This document shows positions 1 to 8,554 of a DNA stretch of 39,622 nucleotides, piece by piece. How positions within the stretch are numbered: position 1 is the stretch's first letter; every line of letters starts with the position of its first letter. Position numbers and translations under genes: made by a program. Under the pieces are notes generated by a model, which saw only the letters and a program-made list of their open reading frames with translations, did no database searches and was not told the origin of the DNA. The DNA lies in the NCBI GenBank assembly GCA_029565065.1, contig JAKQOW010000131.1:70901-110522 (forward strand), read 5' to 3'. The DNA comes from Acidobacteriota bacterium. GTDB lineage: Bacteria; Acidobacteriota; JAAYUB01.

Positions 1-699
1 GTCTGGGTGAGCGAATTCGCCTGGCAGGATCTGCGTCTCGGCCGATTCGAGACCATCGGGATGGATCTGACGCATCTGGAAAAGCAGCTCGGCTGTCCCA
101 TCCTCGGGATCATCGGCTTCCGGACCATCCGGCAGTATGACCTGACCGTGGATTACGACCGGAAGGAGGTGACGCTGTGCCGTCTCGAGGCCAGCGGCGA
201 GCGGCTCGACGCCCGGCAGTGTCCGACCGACGCCATCCGTATGCCGTTCGAGCTGGCCGGACCGCTGCCCGTGATCCCGGTGACCATCGGCGGCGAGCAG
301 CTCCGCTTCGGGGTGGACACGGGCGCCACGGCGACCGTGATTGATCGGTCGGTGGACCTCCGCCTCAGCTCCGCCCATTACCGAGAATTGGACCGGAGCT
401 TTTACGTCGGTGTCGATAACCAAAGCCGGATGACCCGCCGGCTGCAGTTGCACCGGACCCGGGTCGGGTCGACGGATTTTGACGGCATGATCGCGGTGGT
501 GGGGGATCTGGCGCACCTGCGTCGGGACTTCGGGATCCGGCTCGACGGGCTGTTGGGGTACGAATTCCTGTGCCGGCGGCCCATGACCCTCAACTTCATC
601 AAGCAGGAGCTGTGGATCGGCACCGGGTTGATGGCGCGCGACACCCGGCAGGGAGCGCCGGTCACAACGTCTGAACGTCAGCCCATGGTGACGCGTTAG
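1..699 (+). CDS. Retropepsin-like aspartyl protease family protein, 5'-truncated by window edge
   Basis: The reading frame is open to base 1, so the true start lies upstream; the first internal start is at 7. The visible part begins with the end of one protease-like unit (a GIIGF core followed by a YDLTVDY strand). A second complete unit carries the active-site motif F-G-V-D-T-G-A-T-A at about residues 102-110 and ends in a GLLGYEFL flap-core strand. This fits the tandem pepsin-like single-domain proteases (retropepsin-like or aspartyl protease 2 families) common in high-GC Gram-negatives, usually secreted or periplasmic. The signal peptide would be outside the window. It converges with the murein endopeptidase gene 12 bp downstream. 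Substrate is unknown; the family call is firm, the function is not. Confidence 0.8.
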   Translation, partial: VWVSEFAWQDLRLGRFETIGMDLTHLEKQLGCPILGIIGFRTIRQYDLTVDYDRKEVTLCRLEASGERLDARQCPTDAIRMPFELAGPLPVIPVTIGGEQLRFGVDTGATATVIDRSVDLRLSSAHYRELDRSFYVGVDNQSRMTRRLQLHRTRVGSTDFDGMIAVVGDLAHLRRDFGIRLDGLLGYEFLCRRPMTLNFIKQELWIGTGLMARDTRQGAPVTTSERQPMVTR

Positions 700-711
700 A
701 CGCGCCGCCCG

Positions 712-1968
712 TCACATGGCCAGTTCTGCTTTCAGCTGGGAGTATTCCTGGTAGTACCAGAACAGCAGCTCCGACACCTGTGGGTCCGGCCAGGGGAAGA
801 CGGCCGGCACAGGACCGGTCGACGCCGAGGGGCGTCCGCCGGGATTGAGGACGGCCAGGCGGGTGAGTGTCTCAGCCCCCAGCGGAGTCACGGGATGCGG
901 GGCCGGCGTCCAATCGACGGCCGCCAGCGTGGCGGGGGTGAATGGCGGCAGGCGGCGCGCCTGCACATTCACCGACTCCGGGAGGCGGGACACGCCGTCT
1001 CGGACCGGAATCCGATAGGTGCGGCCCGCACGCAGCATGGTGCCGCGCATGCCGTTGGCCGCCTGGATGGCGCGGACGCTCACGCCGTACCGGCGGGCCA
1101 GGTGCCCCAGCGTCTGGCCGCTGCGGACCCGGTGGTTGACGTAGACGACGGGCGGTTTGATCTTGCCCTGGTCCAGGAGCGGCTTGTAGGCGCGGATGCC
1201 CGTCTCCTGGGCGCGGCGGTTGTAGAAGCGCACGTGATAGTGATTGCGGTGCTTGGGTACGTGCCGGACCACCGACTGGCCGGTGCCGCGCGGAACCTGG
1301 AACACGTCGCGCAGCCAGTCCCGGTCTTCACCGATGGAGACCGCGTAATCGTACAAGAGGCGCTGGATGCTGCGGTCCAGCAGGATGGTCTCGACGTCGG
1401 TGTGCACCACCAGCGCCCGGACCAGCGCCCAGTTGCGGGGCAGGTCCAGGTTGCGCACCGTGCCCGTGCTGTGCCACGCGCCCTGGCCCTTCTTGAAGTA
1501 GAAGCCGAGATCCGTGTCGCGACCGGCCTGGTGGGTTTGATGCCGGTTGAGACGCCCGCCATCGTCTTCGCTGATGTCGCCGATGTAGAGGGGGTGGGAA
1601 TCCGGGTACAAGGCGTGAACCGCCCGGATGGCGGTCTCCACGAAGGCGATGGTCTCCTCGGTGCCCCAGGACTCATCCGGATTGACCACATCCCAGAACG
1701 GACCCGAGGTCATCTGGCGGCCGTTCAGGAGCACGCCGCCGCTGGGGAAACCGATGGAAACGGAGCCGAGGGCGGCGGTGTCCTCGGCGATGAGCCAGCT
1801 GAGCTGCTCATCGCTGAGGCCCACCATGTCGGTGGGTGGCTGGGCGGTGAGTGTGAATTCAGGGATTGCAGCGGGAGTGGGGACGGCACTTTCGAGCAGG
1901 GCGGGGGGAAGGGTATAGGCGGGCGAAAGGAGACTCAGCAGGGTGATGACCAGTCGCCAACCATTCAT
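712..1968 (-). CDS. MepA-like penicillin-insensitive murein endopeptidase (M74/LAS type) with C-terminal LysM
   Basis: 418 residues. A hydrophobic N-terminus (residues 5-20) looks like a signal peptide, placing the enzyme in the periplasm or envelope. The catalytic domain spans about residues 45-265. It shows the LAS-family zinc motif H146-x6-D153 (in HQTHQAGRDTD) and a distal H-Y-H at 243-245, matching the zinc ligands of MepA, which cleaves D-Ala-mDAP cross-links. Residues 277-323 form a LysM peptidoglycan-binding module (SGQTLGHLARRYGVS). A Pro-rich tail of about 90 residues has no clear domain. E. coli MepA lacks LysM, so this is a cell-wall-targeted version. A GGAGG lies 13 nt upstream of the ATG, which is rather far. 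It is transcribed divergently from the FkbH-like gene. Confidence 0.85.
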   Translation of the reverse strand: MNGWRLVITLLSLLSPAYTLPPALLESAVPTPAAIPEFTLTAQPPTDMVGLSDEQLSWLIAEDTAALGSVSIGFPSGGVLLNGRQMTSGPFWDVVNPDESWGTEETIAFVETAIRAVHALYPDSHPLYIGDISEDDGGRLNRHQTHQAGRDTDLGFYFKKGQGAWHSTGTVRNLDLPRNWALVRALVVHTDVETILLDRSIQRLLYDYAVSIGEDRDWLRDVFQVPRGTGQSVVRHVPKHRNHYHVRFYNRRAQETGIRAYKPLLDQGKIKPPVVYVNHRVRSGQTLGHLARRYGVSVRAIQAANGMRGTMLRAGRTYRIPVRDGVSRLPESVNVQARRLPPFTPATLAAVDWTPAPHPVTPLGAETLTRLAVLNPGGRPSASTGPVPAVFPWPDPQVSELLFWYYQEYSQLKAELAM

Positions 1969-2024
1969 GGTGCCGCGCCTGCCTCCTGGTAACGGTTCAG
2001 CCGCTGCCGATGCTCGAAGGAGAA

Positions 2025-2053
2025 ATATTAAACGAGTGAAAACCGGATGTCTA
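2025..2053 (-). promoter_or_regulatory. Candidate sigma-70 promoter for the murein endopeptidase gene
   Basis: Reading the minus strand, TAGACA (2053-2048) is followed by a 17 bp spacer and TAATAT (2030-2025). A transcript would start near 2018, about 50 nt before the ATG at 1968. The -35 matches consensus at 5 of 6 positions and the -10 at 4 of 6. Confidence 0.5.
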
Positions 2054-2061
2054 ATAAAAAT

Positions 2062-2086
2062 TGTAAAAGTGTTCCATAATTTTACA
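2062..2086. promoter_or_regulatory. Inverted repeat TGTAAAA-N11-TTTTACA, possible operator
   Basis: A perfect 7 bp inverted repeat (arms 2062-2068 and 2080-2086, centres 18 bp apart) sits in an AT-rich patch between two divergent genes. It lies just upstream of the -35 of the minus-strand promoter. Size and spacing fit a dimeric regulator site, but no regulator gene is adjacent. Confidence 0.4.
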
Positions 2087-2135
2087 GTCGGGACTCAGGA
2101 AAAAGTGTTGCCTGAATCGTCCGCTTTCTGATATT

Positions 2136-2154
2136 CCGGACACAGACAGTCCGG
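2136..2154 (+). other. Leader hairpin upstream of the FkbH-like gene
   Basis: CCGGAC (2136-2141) and GTCCGG (2149-2154) pair around a 7 nt loop, 16 nt before the start codon at 2171. It could affect translation initiation. It could also be chance in GC-rich DNA. Confidence 0.35.
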
Positions 2155-2170
2155 TTGAGAGACGCACCTC

Positions 2171-4405
2171 ATGATAGACAGCACGATCGGTGACGATACG
2201 GTATTGGCACTCAGCCGGTACCTGGTGACGGTGGAAATCTCGGACAATATGATCTTCTGCGGGCACGCCGTCTTCGGGCGCCGCCGGCTGCTGGATCGCC
2301 GCATGCTGTCGCTGCTCGGCGTTTTCCGGCCGCCGCAGACCCCTGTTGCGGCCGTGATCGAGTTCCTGAGACTCAATCCGCGGCTGGCCGTGACGGAAGG
2401 TCTGCCGGAGCTGGTGCACCGGATCATCCGGGGTTATGTGGAGGACGGAATCCTCGTGCCGGCCGATCAGGATGAGCCGGCCGCCGTTGCCGAGCGACTC
2501 CGCGGCACCTACGGACGCGACGTCGACGGGGCGTTCGGTGTCGACGCCATTGAGGACGCGTTCACGCCGGTCCTGCCGGAGCGGCTGGACCGGCCCTCAC
2601 CGGAGGGAAAAAGCGAGCCGCTGACGATCCTGCTCCTGGGCTGGTGCGCGGTCCAGTCGCTGCGGCCGGTGCTGGCGGCGGCGGCCGCCGCCCGCGGCTT
2701 CCAAGCGGTGATCCAGGTGGGATTTCCCGACGATGTCCATCTCATCGACGCGCTGGCGCCGGACGTGACGGTCCTGCAGTTGAGCCACCGGCTGATCCTG
2801 GCGCCGGTGCTGGACGGTCTGCACCTGCTGCCACCGGAAGAGCTCGAGAACCGCATCACCGGCGCCGAGGCCGCCATCCGGTCGGCCGTGGAGAAGGCTG
2901 CCGCGCGGACCGGTTCCCGGCTGCTGCTGGTCCAGGGAATCGCCGCGCCCCAGGTCTCGCCGTTCGGCGCGGCTGATTTCCGACATGCGCCGAATGTCAG
3001 CGATGTGGTGATTCGGCTCAACCGGGCCGCCCGCGAAGCGGCGGCGCAGCACCCGGACACCTTGTTCGTGGATGAGGAGGCGCTCACCGCCTCTTTCGGC
3101 AAGCGGTGGCTGATGGACGATCTGGTGTCCACCTTCAGTCATCACGGCCTGTTGGGGTATCCGCCCGGTGGCCCGGCAATCGACGTGCCGGCAGATTCGG
3201 CGGAGCCGGGTGAGCAACCGGAGCCGCCGGCGGACGCGGCGAGTCGAATCCGCTTCCACCGGCTGATCAGCGGTGCCTACCTGGACCTGTACGAGATCTG
3301 GCGAGGCCGCGACGCGATCCGTTGCGTGTTCACGGATCTGGACGGGACGCTGTGGCCCGGCCGCATCGCCGACGAAGCGTTCGATTTCACCGATGAACGG
3401 CTGGTGGTCCCGCTCATGTACGGCTGGTACGCCGGGCTGCACCAGGCGCTGCAGGTGCTCCGCAGCCGCGGCATCGTCCTGGCCGCCGTGTCGAAAAATG
3501 ATCCGGGCGTGCTGGCAAAGTGGCGGCCGGACCGGCTGCCGCTGGGCTTGGGTGTCCGCGCTGAGGAGCGGGGCCACCTGCTGCGGCCCGACGACTTCGT
3601 CGCCGTGCGCCTGTCGTGGGAGCCCAAGAGCGCGGTCATTCGGCGGCTGACGGCAGAGCTCGGGGTGACCCCCGGACAAGTGGCGTTCATCGACGACCAT
3701 CCCGTGGAGCGAGCGGAGGTGCGCCAAGCGCTCCCCGGCGTGCTGGTGCTCGGCGATGATATGGCGCGGGTGCGGGAGGTGCTGCTCACCTCGCCCCGAT
3801 TCCAGGTGCTCGATGTGAGCCCCGAGGCGCGGCGGCGCACCGAGACCACCCGGGTTCGGCTGGAACGGGAGGCCGCCCGGACGGCGGCCCCCGATGCCGG
3901 TGCGTTCCTGAAGAGTCTGGAAGTGCGCTGCGTGGTCCGGGTGGAACGGGACACCGCGCGGGCGGCGCGGATCAGCGAGCTGCTGCGGCGGACCAACCAG
4001 TTCGCCACCACGGCGCAGCGGCCCGCCGCGGCGGAGCTGGCGGTGCTGATGGGGCGGGACGGATCGGCCGTGGTCTCGCTCCATGTGCGGGACCGGTTCG
4101 CCGATTACGGGCTCGTAGGCGCCGCGGTGGTGGAGGGGGTGGCGGTCACGGCGTTTGCCATCTCCTGTCGCGTCATCGGCCTCGAGGCGGAGATCCCCCT
4201 CCTGCGCCGGGCGCTGGAGCTGGCTGGGCGGGGTGGCGCCGCGGTGCGCATGCTGTTCACGCCCACAGAGAGGAACCTGCCTGCGCGACGGCTGTTCCTC
4301 CTGCCGGGCTTTTCGGCCCTCGCGGACGGCGCCGGCTTCCTCTATGATCTGTCGCACCACCCGCTCCCGGCCGACCCGCCCCACCTGCAGGTCATCGAGG
4401 AATGA
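2171..4405 (+). CDS. FkbH-like HAD-superfamily (subfamily IIIC) protein with N-terminal PqqD-like segment
   Basis: 744 residues in three parts. Residues 1-110 resemble a PqqD-like or winged-helix module (helix-rich, ending VEDGILVP). Residues about 150-330 look like the SGNH-type N-terminal domain of FkbH proteins. Residues about 380-530 are the HAD domain, with the nucleophile motif D389-L-D391-G-T-L-W, a VSKND motif near 440 and FIDDHP near 507. The C-terminus (about 575-735) resembles the GNAT-like tail (RISELLRRTNQF, FADYGLVG). FkbH enzymes load a glyceryl unit from 1,3-bisphosphoglycerate onto an acyl carrier protein. The usual DLDNTLWGG reads DLDGTLWPG here. No ACP, PKS or NRPS gene is nearby, so the substrate is open. 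The Shine-Dalgarno is weak. Confidence 0.82.
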   Translation: MIDSTIGDDTVLALSRYLVTVEISDNMIFCGHAVFGRRRLLDRRMLSLLGVFRPPQTPVAAVIEFLRLNPRLAVTEGLPELVHRIIRGYVEDGILVPADQDEPAAVAERLRGTYGRDVDGAFGVDAIEDAFTPVLPERLDRPSPEGKSEPLTILLLGWCAVQSLRPVLAAAAAARGFQAVIQVGFPDDVHLIDALAPDVTVLQLSHRLILAPVLDGLHLLPPEELENRITGAEAAIRSAVEKAAARTGSRLLLVQGIAAPQVSPFGAADFRHAPNVSDVVIRLNRAAREAAAQHPDTLFVDEEALTASFGKRWLMDDLVSTFSHHGLLGYPPGGPAIDVPADSAEPGEQPEPPADAASRIRFHRLISGAYLDLYEIWRGRDAIRCVFTDLDGTLWPGRIADEAFDFTDERLVVPLMYGWYAGLHQALQVLRSRGIVLAAVSKNDPGVLAKWRPDRLPLGLGVRAEERGHLLRPDDFVAVRLSWEPKSAVIRRLTAELGVTPGQVAFIDDHPVERAEVRQALPGVLVLGDDMARVREVLLTSPRFQVLDVSPEARRRTETTRVRLEREAARTAAPDAGAFLKSLEVRCVVRVERDTARAARISELLRRTNQFATTAQRPAAAELAVLMGRDGSAVVSLHVRDRFADYGLVGAAVVEGVAVTAFAISCRVIGLEAEIPLLRRALELAGRGGAAVRMLFTPTERNLPARRLFLLPGFSALADGAGFLYDLSHHPLPADPPHLQVIEE

Positions 4406-4464
4406 TTGCAATCGGGCACTCCGTGATGATCGTCGCAGATCCGACTCAGGACCGGCGCGCCGCG

Positions 4465-4494
4465 ATGGCAAACCGGTTGTACCACTGATATACT
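4465..4494 (+). promoter_or_regulatory. Extended -10 promoter upstream of the AsmA-family gene
   Basis: ATGGCA (4465-4470), an 18 bp spacer and TATACT (4489-4494), preceded by an extended -10 TGA at 4486-4488. Predicted start is near 4501, giving a leader of about 50 nt to the ATG at 4550. Confidence 0.55.
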
Positions 4495-4549
4495 GATAAC
4501 CGCATTCGTGGGAGGGGGAAGGGGCGGGGATGCGCCCCGGGAGGTGTCG

Positions 4550-6202
4550 ATGGCTGAGGGATCGGGCAAGCGGTTCGGCTGGCTCAAGTGGACGGGCATC
4601 GTGCTGGGCGTTTTCGTGGCAGCCCTGGTGGCCGTGGTTCTGCTGATCGACGTGAATCAGTTCAAGCCGGAACTGGAGCGGGAGTTGGGGCGAGTGCTGG
4701 GGCGGACCGTGACCCTTGGCCGGATCCACCTGGCCCTGCTGGACGGGGGGCTGCGGATCGAGTCGATCGCCATCGCCGAAGATCCCGCGTTTGGAGGCGA
4801 CCCGTTTCTCCAAGCCCGCAGCCTGTCAGTGACCATGGAGTGGGTGCCGTTCATCAAGTCCCGGGCACTGCGGGTGACCGACATCCGCCTGGAGTCGCCC
4901 GATATCCGGTTGATCCGCGGTGCCGGGGGCCGGTGGAATTTTTCCAGCCTCGCTGCCGGGGCCGAGCCGCCGACGGCGCCCGCTGGAGAACCCGGCCGGG
5001 GTCCGGCGGCGGTGGATCTGCAGGTGCGCCGACTGGCGATCACGGGGGGGCGGGTCCGCGTGGTGCACGCCGACGCCGGCGGCAAAAGGTTCCAGTATGA
5101 GGATGTCCGCCTCGACGTGAGAGATTTCAGTCCCGGCTCCCGGTCGCCGTTTGAATTGGCCGCCATGCTGCCGGCTGAAGGGAAACTGGCGGTCCGGGGA
5201 CACTTCGGCCCCCTCAACTCCGGGGACATCGCCCGCACGCCGATGGAGGCGGACGTTCGGGTGGATGGTCTCGACATCACCGCCTCCGGTTTCCTGAAAC
5301 CGGAGGCCGGTCCGGCCGGAGTGGTGGATTACTCCGGGAAGGTGTCGCACGACGGCACGACCATCCGCAGCCGCGGTGAAGTCCATGTGGACCGGTTGCG
5401 GATCATGAAGGGCGCCGCACCTGCCGGGCGTCCGGTGGCGGTGGCGTACACCCTGGTGACGGATCCGGCCGCCCGAACAGGCCGGCTCGAGGAGGCCGCC
5501 GTGACCGTGGGCGGCGCGGTCGCCCGGCTGGCCGGCACGTTTGCCCCCGCCGGCGAGTCCACGCAGATCGATATGACGCTGCGCGGCGAGAAGATGCCGG
5601 CGGAGGACCTCATGGCGCTCCTGCCGGCGCTCGGCGTGGAACTCCCCAAGGGGGCGGCCCTCCGGGGCGGCACGCTCGGGGCGGACCTGGGGGTGAAGGG
5701 ACCGGTGGAGGCGCTCGTGACCACGGGCACGGTGGCGATGCGCGACACCAGTCTCACGGGATTTGATCTCGGCTCCGACATGTCGGCCGTGGCCGGGCTG
5801 GTGGGGATCAAGACCGGCCAGGACACGCCGATCCAGCTGATGGGCGGCGACCTGACGATGACGCCGGCGGGCATCGAGTTTAGCCGCATCCGGCTGGTCA
5901 TGCCGGAAATCGGCCAGCTCGACGGCGCCGGGCGGATCGGCGCCGACAACACCCTTGATTTCCGGATGCGGGCGACCCTCGCCGAAAACGCCACGGGCGG
6001 CGTGACGCGGCTGACAGGCTTGAAGCAATCGGGTCCGGTGGTCGTCCCGTTCCGGGTGCAGGGAACCACCCGGCAACCGGTGTTCACGCCGGAAGTTCAG
6101 AACCTGATCCAGGAGGAACTCAAGGGCTGGGTCGGCGAAAAAACCGCCGGTCAGGTAGGCAGTTTCCTCGAGGGCGTTCTGGGTTCCAAGAAGAAGAAGT
6201 GA
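4550..6202 (+). CDS. AsmA family protein (inner-membrane anchored, periplasmic)
   Basis: 550 residues. One N-terminal membrane helix (about residues 10-32) is followed directly by the AsmA signature region: DVNQFKPELERELGRVLGR, then VTLGRI, an EDPAFGGDPFLQ segment and the GRWNFSSL motif. The C-terminal part (about residues 400-530) resembles the AsmA_2 or TamB-like beta-helical region, and the protein ends in a short Lys tail. AsmA-like proteins bridge the periplasm and are linked to lipid transport and outer-membrane biogenesis. A GTG at 4508 is in frame, but the ATG at 4550 is preferred: it has GGAGG five bases upstream and places the membrane helix at the usual distance. It converges with the LamG gene over a shared hairpin. 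Confidence 0.88.
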   Translation: MAEGSGKRFGWLKWTGIVLGVFVAALVAVVLLIDVNQFKPELERELGRVLGRTVTLGRIHLALLDGGLRIESIAIAEDPAFGGDPFLQARSLSVTMEWVPFIKSRALRVTDIRLESPDIRLIRGAGGRWNFSSLAAGAEPPTAPAGEPGRGPAAVDLQVRRLAITGGRVRVVHADAGGKRFQYEDVRLDVRDFSPGSRSPFELAAMLPAEGKLAVRGHFGPLNSGDIARTPMEADVRVDGLDITASGFLKPEAGPAGVVDYSGKVSHDGTTIRSRGEVHVDRLRIMKGAAPAGRPVAVAYTLVTDPAARTGRLEEAAVTVGGAVARLAGTFAPAGESTQIDMTLRGEKMPAEDLMALLPALGVELPKGAALRGGTLGADLGVKGPVEALVTTGTVAMRDTSLTGFDLGSDMSAVAGLVGIKTGQDTPIQLMGGDLTMTPAGIEFSRIRLVMPEIGQLDGAGRIGADNTLDFRMRATLAENATGGVTRLTGLKQSGPVVVPFRVQGTTRQPVFTPEVQNLIQEELKGWVGEKTAGQVGSFLEGVLGSKKKK

Positions 6203-6223
6203 CGCCGGCCCGTCGCCGGCGTC
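6201..6223. terminator. GC-rich hairpin between convergent genes
   Basis: A perfect 9 bp stem (GACGCCGGC 6201-6209 with GCCGGCGTC 6215-6223) and 5 nt loop overlaps the AsmA stop codon and precedes the end of the LamG gene. It has no U-tract in either direction, so it may act as a bidirectional terminator of the U-less type or only protect mRNA ends. Confidence 0.5.
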
Positions 6224-6226
6224 CGG

Positions 6227-7600
6227 TTACCGGCCCAGGAGCGCCGCAGCGCCGGCGGCCAGCTCTTCGGGATCCAACGGGCGGCGGTGCAGCCGCACCC
6301 GCGCGATGGCGCCGTGGAAGAACTGGCTGCGGCCGTTGTCCATGGCGCCGATCTGGGTGAGCATGCCCGCGCTGTCGTACTTGAAGTTGCCCGCCAACCG
6401 GCCCTGGGCCACCCGCTGACCGTCCACCCACAACTCCAGAATTTGCTCGTAGCTGCGGTGGACCGCCGCGAACACGTGGAATTCGCCGGGATTCAGTCCG
6501 GCCATGGGCCAGGCGATTTGAAACGTTTTGGGCAGGTCGCGCCGGAAGATCAGCTTGCCGGCGGCGATGGAGAAGCAGTACGGATCGTGGCCGCCCCGCT
6601 CGTCACCCCGCCAGACCATCATGTGATAGCCGCCGCCGGTGGCCGCGGATTCCGCCAGGCGCGCCACGACCTCGATGGTGGTGTCGCCGCGCATGTCGAG
6701 CTCGCGGATCGCGTCGAGCAGCACCCAGTCGCTCTGGCCGTTGAACATCAGCGCGCCGCCGCCGGGGGCGTCCACACGGGTGGGCGCGCCGCGCACTTCG
6801 GCACGGATCCCGTAGGGGCCCAGATCCACGAAACCGATGGCTCCGGAGGGATCCGCCACCAAGTCCATGACCAGGCCCGCGGCGATGGCCGCGCCGGTGT
6901 CCGGCGGCGCCGAGGCGGGCATCCCCTGCGACGCGGCGTCCGGCGACCGGTCCGTGCCCGGCACGGGCTCTGATGGGGGCAGCGGCTCCGACGGCACGGC
7001 TGGCGTGGCGGTCTGGTTCGCCGGCGGCTGATCGGATTGCGCCGATCCCTGGACAAACGTCGGGCGGGAGGGTCCGGTGTCCGGCGGCTTCCCCGGCTCT
7101 CCGTCGACGGCGAGGCACGACAGCCGGTCGATGCCGGCCAGCACGGCGCGGACCAGCGACTCCCCGTCGGGTCCTTCCGTTCCTGTGGCGGCCCTGGCGC
7201 TGCCGACGACGATGACGTGCCATCGGCACGCGATGGCGTGCGTGCGTAGCGCGGTGCGGGCGACGCCCCCGAGATCGCCCATCTCGGCAGGCTGCATGCC
7301 GTCCATGCCCTCGATGAAATCGCGGACCTTGGCGCGGGCGTCGGCCGCGTTGGCGCACAGGCGGATCTTGATCGAGCTCCCGCGGTCCGGCCAGGTCATG
7401 GTGTAGATCAGCTCACCATCCGTCTCGGTGCGGTTGCGCATCACCGGGGCGCCGGACTCCTGGCCGTCGAAGGCAGGGAACAGCCCCCAGATATCCTCAT
7501 CCGGGCAAGCTGCGGACACGAGGCCCGCTGCGGTGAGCCACAGGATGGCTACTGCCAGCCGAATGCCGGCGGTGGTATGGGACCGGAGTGGTGTGATCAT
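6227..7600 (-). CDS. Secreted LamG (concanavalin A-like) domain protein
   Basis: 457 residues. The N-terminus has a charged start followed by a hydrophobic stretch (about residues 13-31, ending LVSAAC), a signal peptide. The cysteine is not in a proper lipobox. Residues about 31-170 form an uncharacterised domain. A Pro/Ala/Ser-rich linker runs about 175-235. Residues about 260-450 form a LamG/ConA-like jelly roll, seen in the motifs ALMFNGQSDWVLL, RGDTTIEVVARL, FHVFAAVHR, LELWVDGQRVAQG and ARVRLHRRPLDPEEL. LamG_3-type domains usually bind polysaccharide or protein ligands at the cell surface. An in-frame ATG at 7669 is rejected because the ATG at 7600 has GGGGAG six bases upstream and starts the signal peptide. 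Confidence 0.8.
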   Translation of the reverse strand: MITPLRSHTTAGIRLAVAILWLTAAGLVSAACPDEDIWGLFPAFDGQESGAPVMRNRTETDGELIYTMTWPDRGSSIKIRLCANAADARAKVRDFIEGMDGMQPAEMGDLGGVARTALRTHAIACRWHVIVVGSARAATGTEGPDGESLVRAVLAGIDRLSCLAVDGEPGKPPDTGPSRPTFVQGSAQSDQPPANQTATPAVPSEPLPPSEPVPGTDRSPDAASQGMPASAPPDTGAAIAAGLVMDLVADPSGAIGFVDLGPYGIRAEVRGAPTRVDAPGGGALMFNGQSDWVLLDAIRELDMRGDTTIEVVARLAESAATGGGYHMMVWRGDERGGHDPYCFSIAAGKLIFRRDLPKTFQIAWPMAGLNPGEFHVFAAVHRSYEQILELWVDGQRVAQGRLAGNFKYDSAGMLTQIGAMDNGRSQFFHGAIARVRLHRRPLDPEELAAGAAALLGR

Positions 7601-7639
7601 GGCTGACTCCCCAGTCGGAGTGAGATTCGCATGGGTCGC

Positions 7640-7669
7640 ACTGTACCGCAGAAAACCGGCCGGCGTCAA
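7640..7669 (-). promoter_or_regulatory. Sigma-70 promoter of the LamG gene
   Basis: Minus strand: TTGACG (7669-7664), 18 bp spacer, TACAGT (7645-7640). The predicted start near 7633 lies about 33 nt before the ATG at 7600, which supports that start over the one at 7669. Confidence 0.65.
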
Positions 7670-7784
7670 GGCGGGCGGGAGGCGCTCGACGCCGGTTGAA
7701 GGTGAGGGCCGGTTCGCGGGACAGGTGGCGGCGGATCCGGGGGTGATCGTCTTCCCCCCGTCCGGCCGGAAGGACGCGGCCGGC

Positions 7785-8549
7785 TCAGCGCAGCAGGTAG
7801 ACGACAGCCACCGCCACGCCGATGATGACGACCACCCCGCGCAGCACGGCGGGCCGAAGCTGGCCGGCCAGCCGGCCGCCCGCGACGCCGCCCAGCAGCG
7901 CGCCGCCCGCCATGACCAGCGCCGCCGTCCAGACGACCTGGCCCGAGAACAGGAAGTACACGGCCGCCGCGACGTTGGTGGCGAGGGCGATCGCCTGCTT
8001 CAGCGCGTTGAGGCGCGTCAGGGAGTCGTGGAGGATGAGGCCCAGGACGGCCAGCACGATGACGCTCAGGCCCGCGCCGAAATAGCCGCCGTACACGGCG
8101 GCGCCCGCCACCGCGAGCGCCGTCGCGGCGCGGGCGGCGCCGCTCTCCCGCGCCGGTCCGACCCGGCGCGTCAACCAGGCCCGCACCGGCTCCTGGATCG
8201 CCAGCAGACCGGCTGCCAGCAGGATCAGGTACGGGACCAGAGCGCCGAATAGGCGCTCGCCGGACAGGAGCAGCAGCAGACCGCCCAGCACCCCGCCGGC
8301 GGCGCCGGCGGGCAACAGCAACCACAGCCGATCGCCCTGACACCGCAAGTCACTGCGTTGCGCCAGTGTGGCGCCGAGATACCCGGGGCAGAGCGCCACG
8401 GTGTTGGTCACGTTGGCGGCGACGGCCGGAACACCCACGGCCATCAGGGCGGGGAAGCTGATCAGCGTACCGCCGCCGGCCAGCGCGTTCACGGCACCGG
8501 CGGCCGCCGCGGCCAGGAAGATGACGAGATAGTCCGCTCCCCCGGCCAT
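7785..8549 (-). CDS. TauE/SafE (DUF81) family sulfite/organosulfur exporter-like membrane protein
   Basis: 254 residues, highly hydrophobic, with about seven or eight membrane helices. The N-terminal half contains the family signature [19 protein letters not shown] near residues 16-34 and the [15 protein letters not shown] segment. The second half repeats the pattern ([38 protein letters not shown]). Family members export sulfite, sulfoacetate or other small anions; no sulfur gene lies nearby, so the substrate is unassigned. The ATG at 8549 begins five bases after the stop of the upstream small gene, so the two are probably co-transcribed from the promoter at 8895-8923. In-frame sequence further upstream lies inside that small gene and was rejected. 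Confidence 0.85.
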   Translation of the reverse strand: MAGGADYLVIFLAAAAAGAVNALAGGGTLISFPALMAVGVPAVAANVTNTVALCPGYLGATLAQRSDLRCQGDRLWLLLPAGAAGGVLGGLLLLLSGERLFGALVPYLILLAAGLLAIQEPVRAWLTRRVGPARESGAARAATALAVAGAAVYGGYFGAGLSVIVLAVLGLILHDSLTRLNALKQAIALATNVAAAVYFLFSGQVVWTAALVMAGGALLGGVAGGRLAGQLRPAVLRGVVVIIGVAVAVVYLLR

Positions 8550-8554
8550 GGCGG

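Noticed and set aside
895..1992. Long plus-strand open frame of 365 residues opposite the murein endopeptidase gene
   Set aside because: It is the antisense shadow of a gene with clear catalytic motifs; its composition is Arg/Gly/Val/His-rich without any domain, as expected for GC-rich antisense frames.
2061..2080. Plus-strand promoter TTGTAA / CATAAT before the FkbH-like gene
   Set aside because: The two boxes are only 8 bp apart, too close for a sigma-70 promoter; they are part of the 7 bp dyad instead.
2597..4813. 738-residue minus-strand open frame opposite the FkbH-like gene
   Set aside because: It is rich in His, Arg and Gln with no recognisable domain and spans two plus-strand genes and their promoter. 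Shadow frame.
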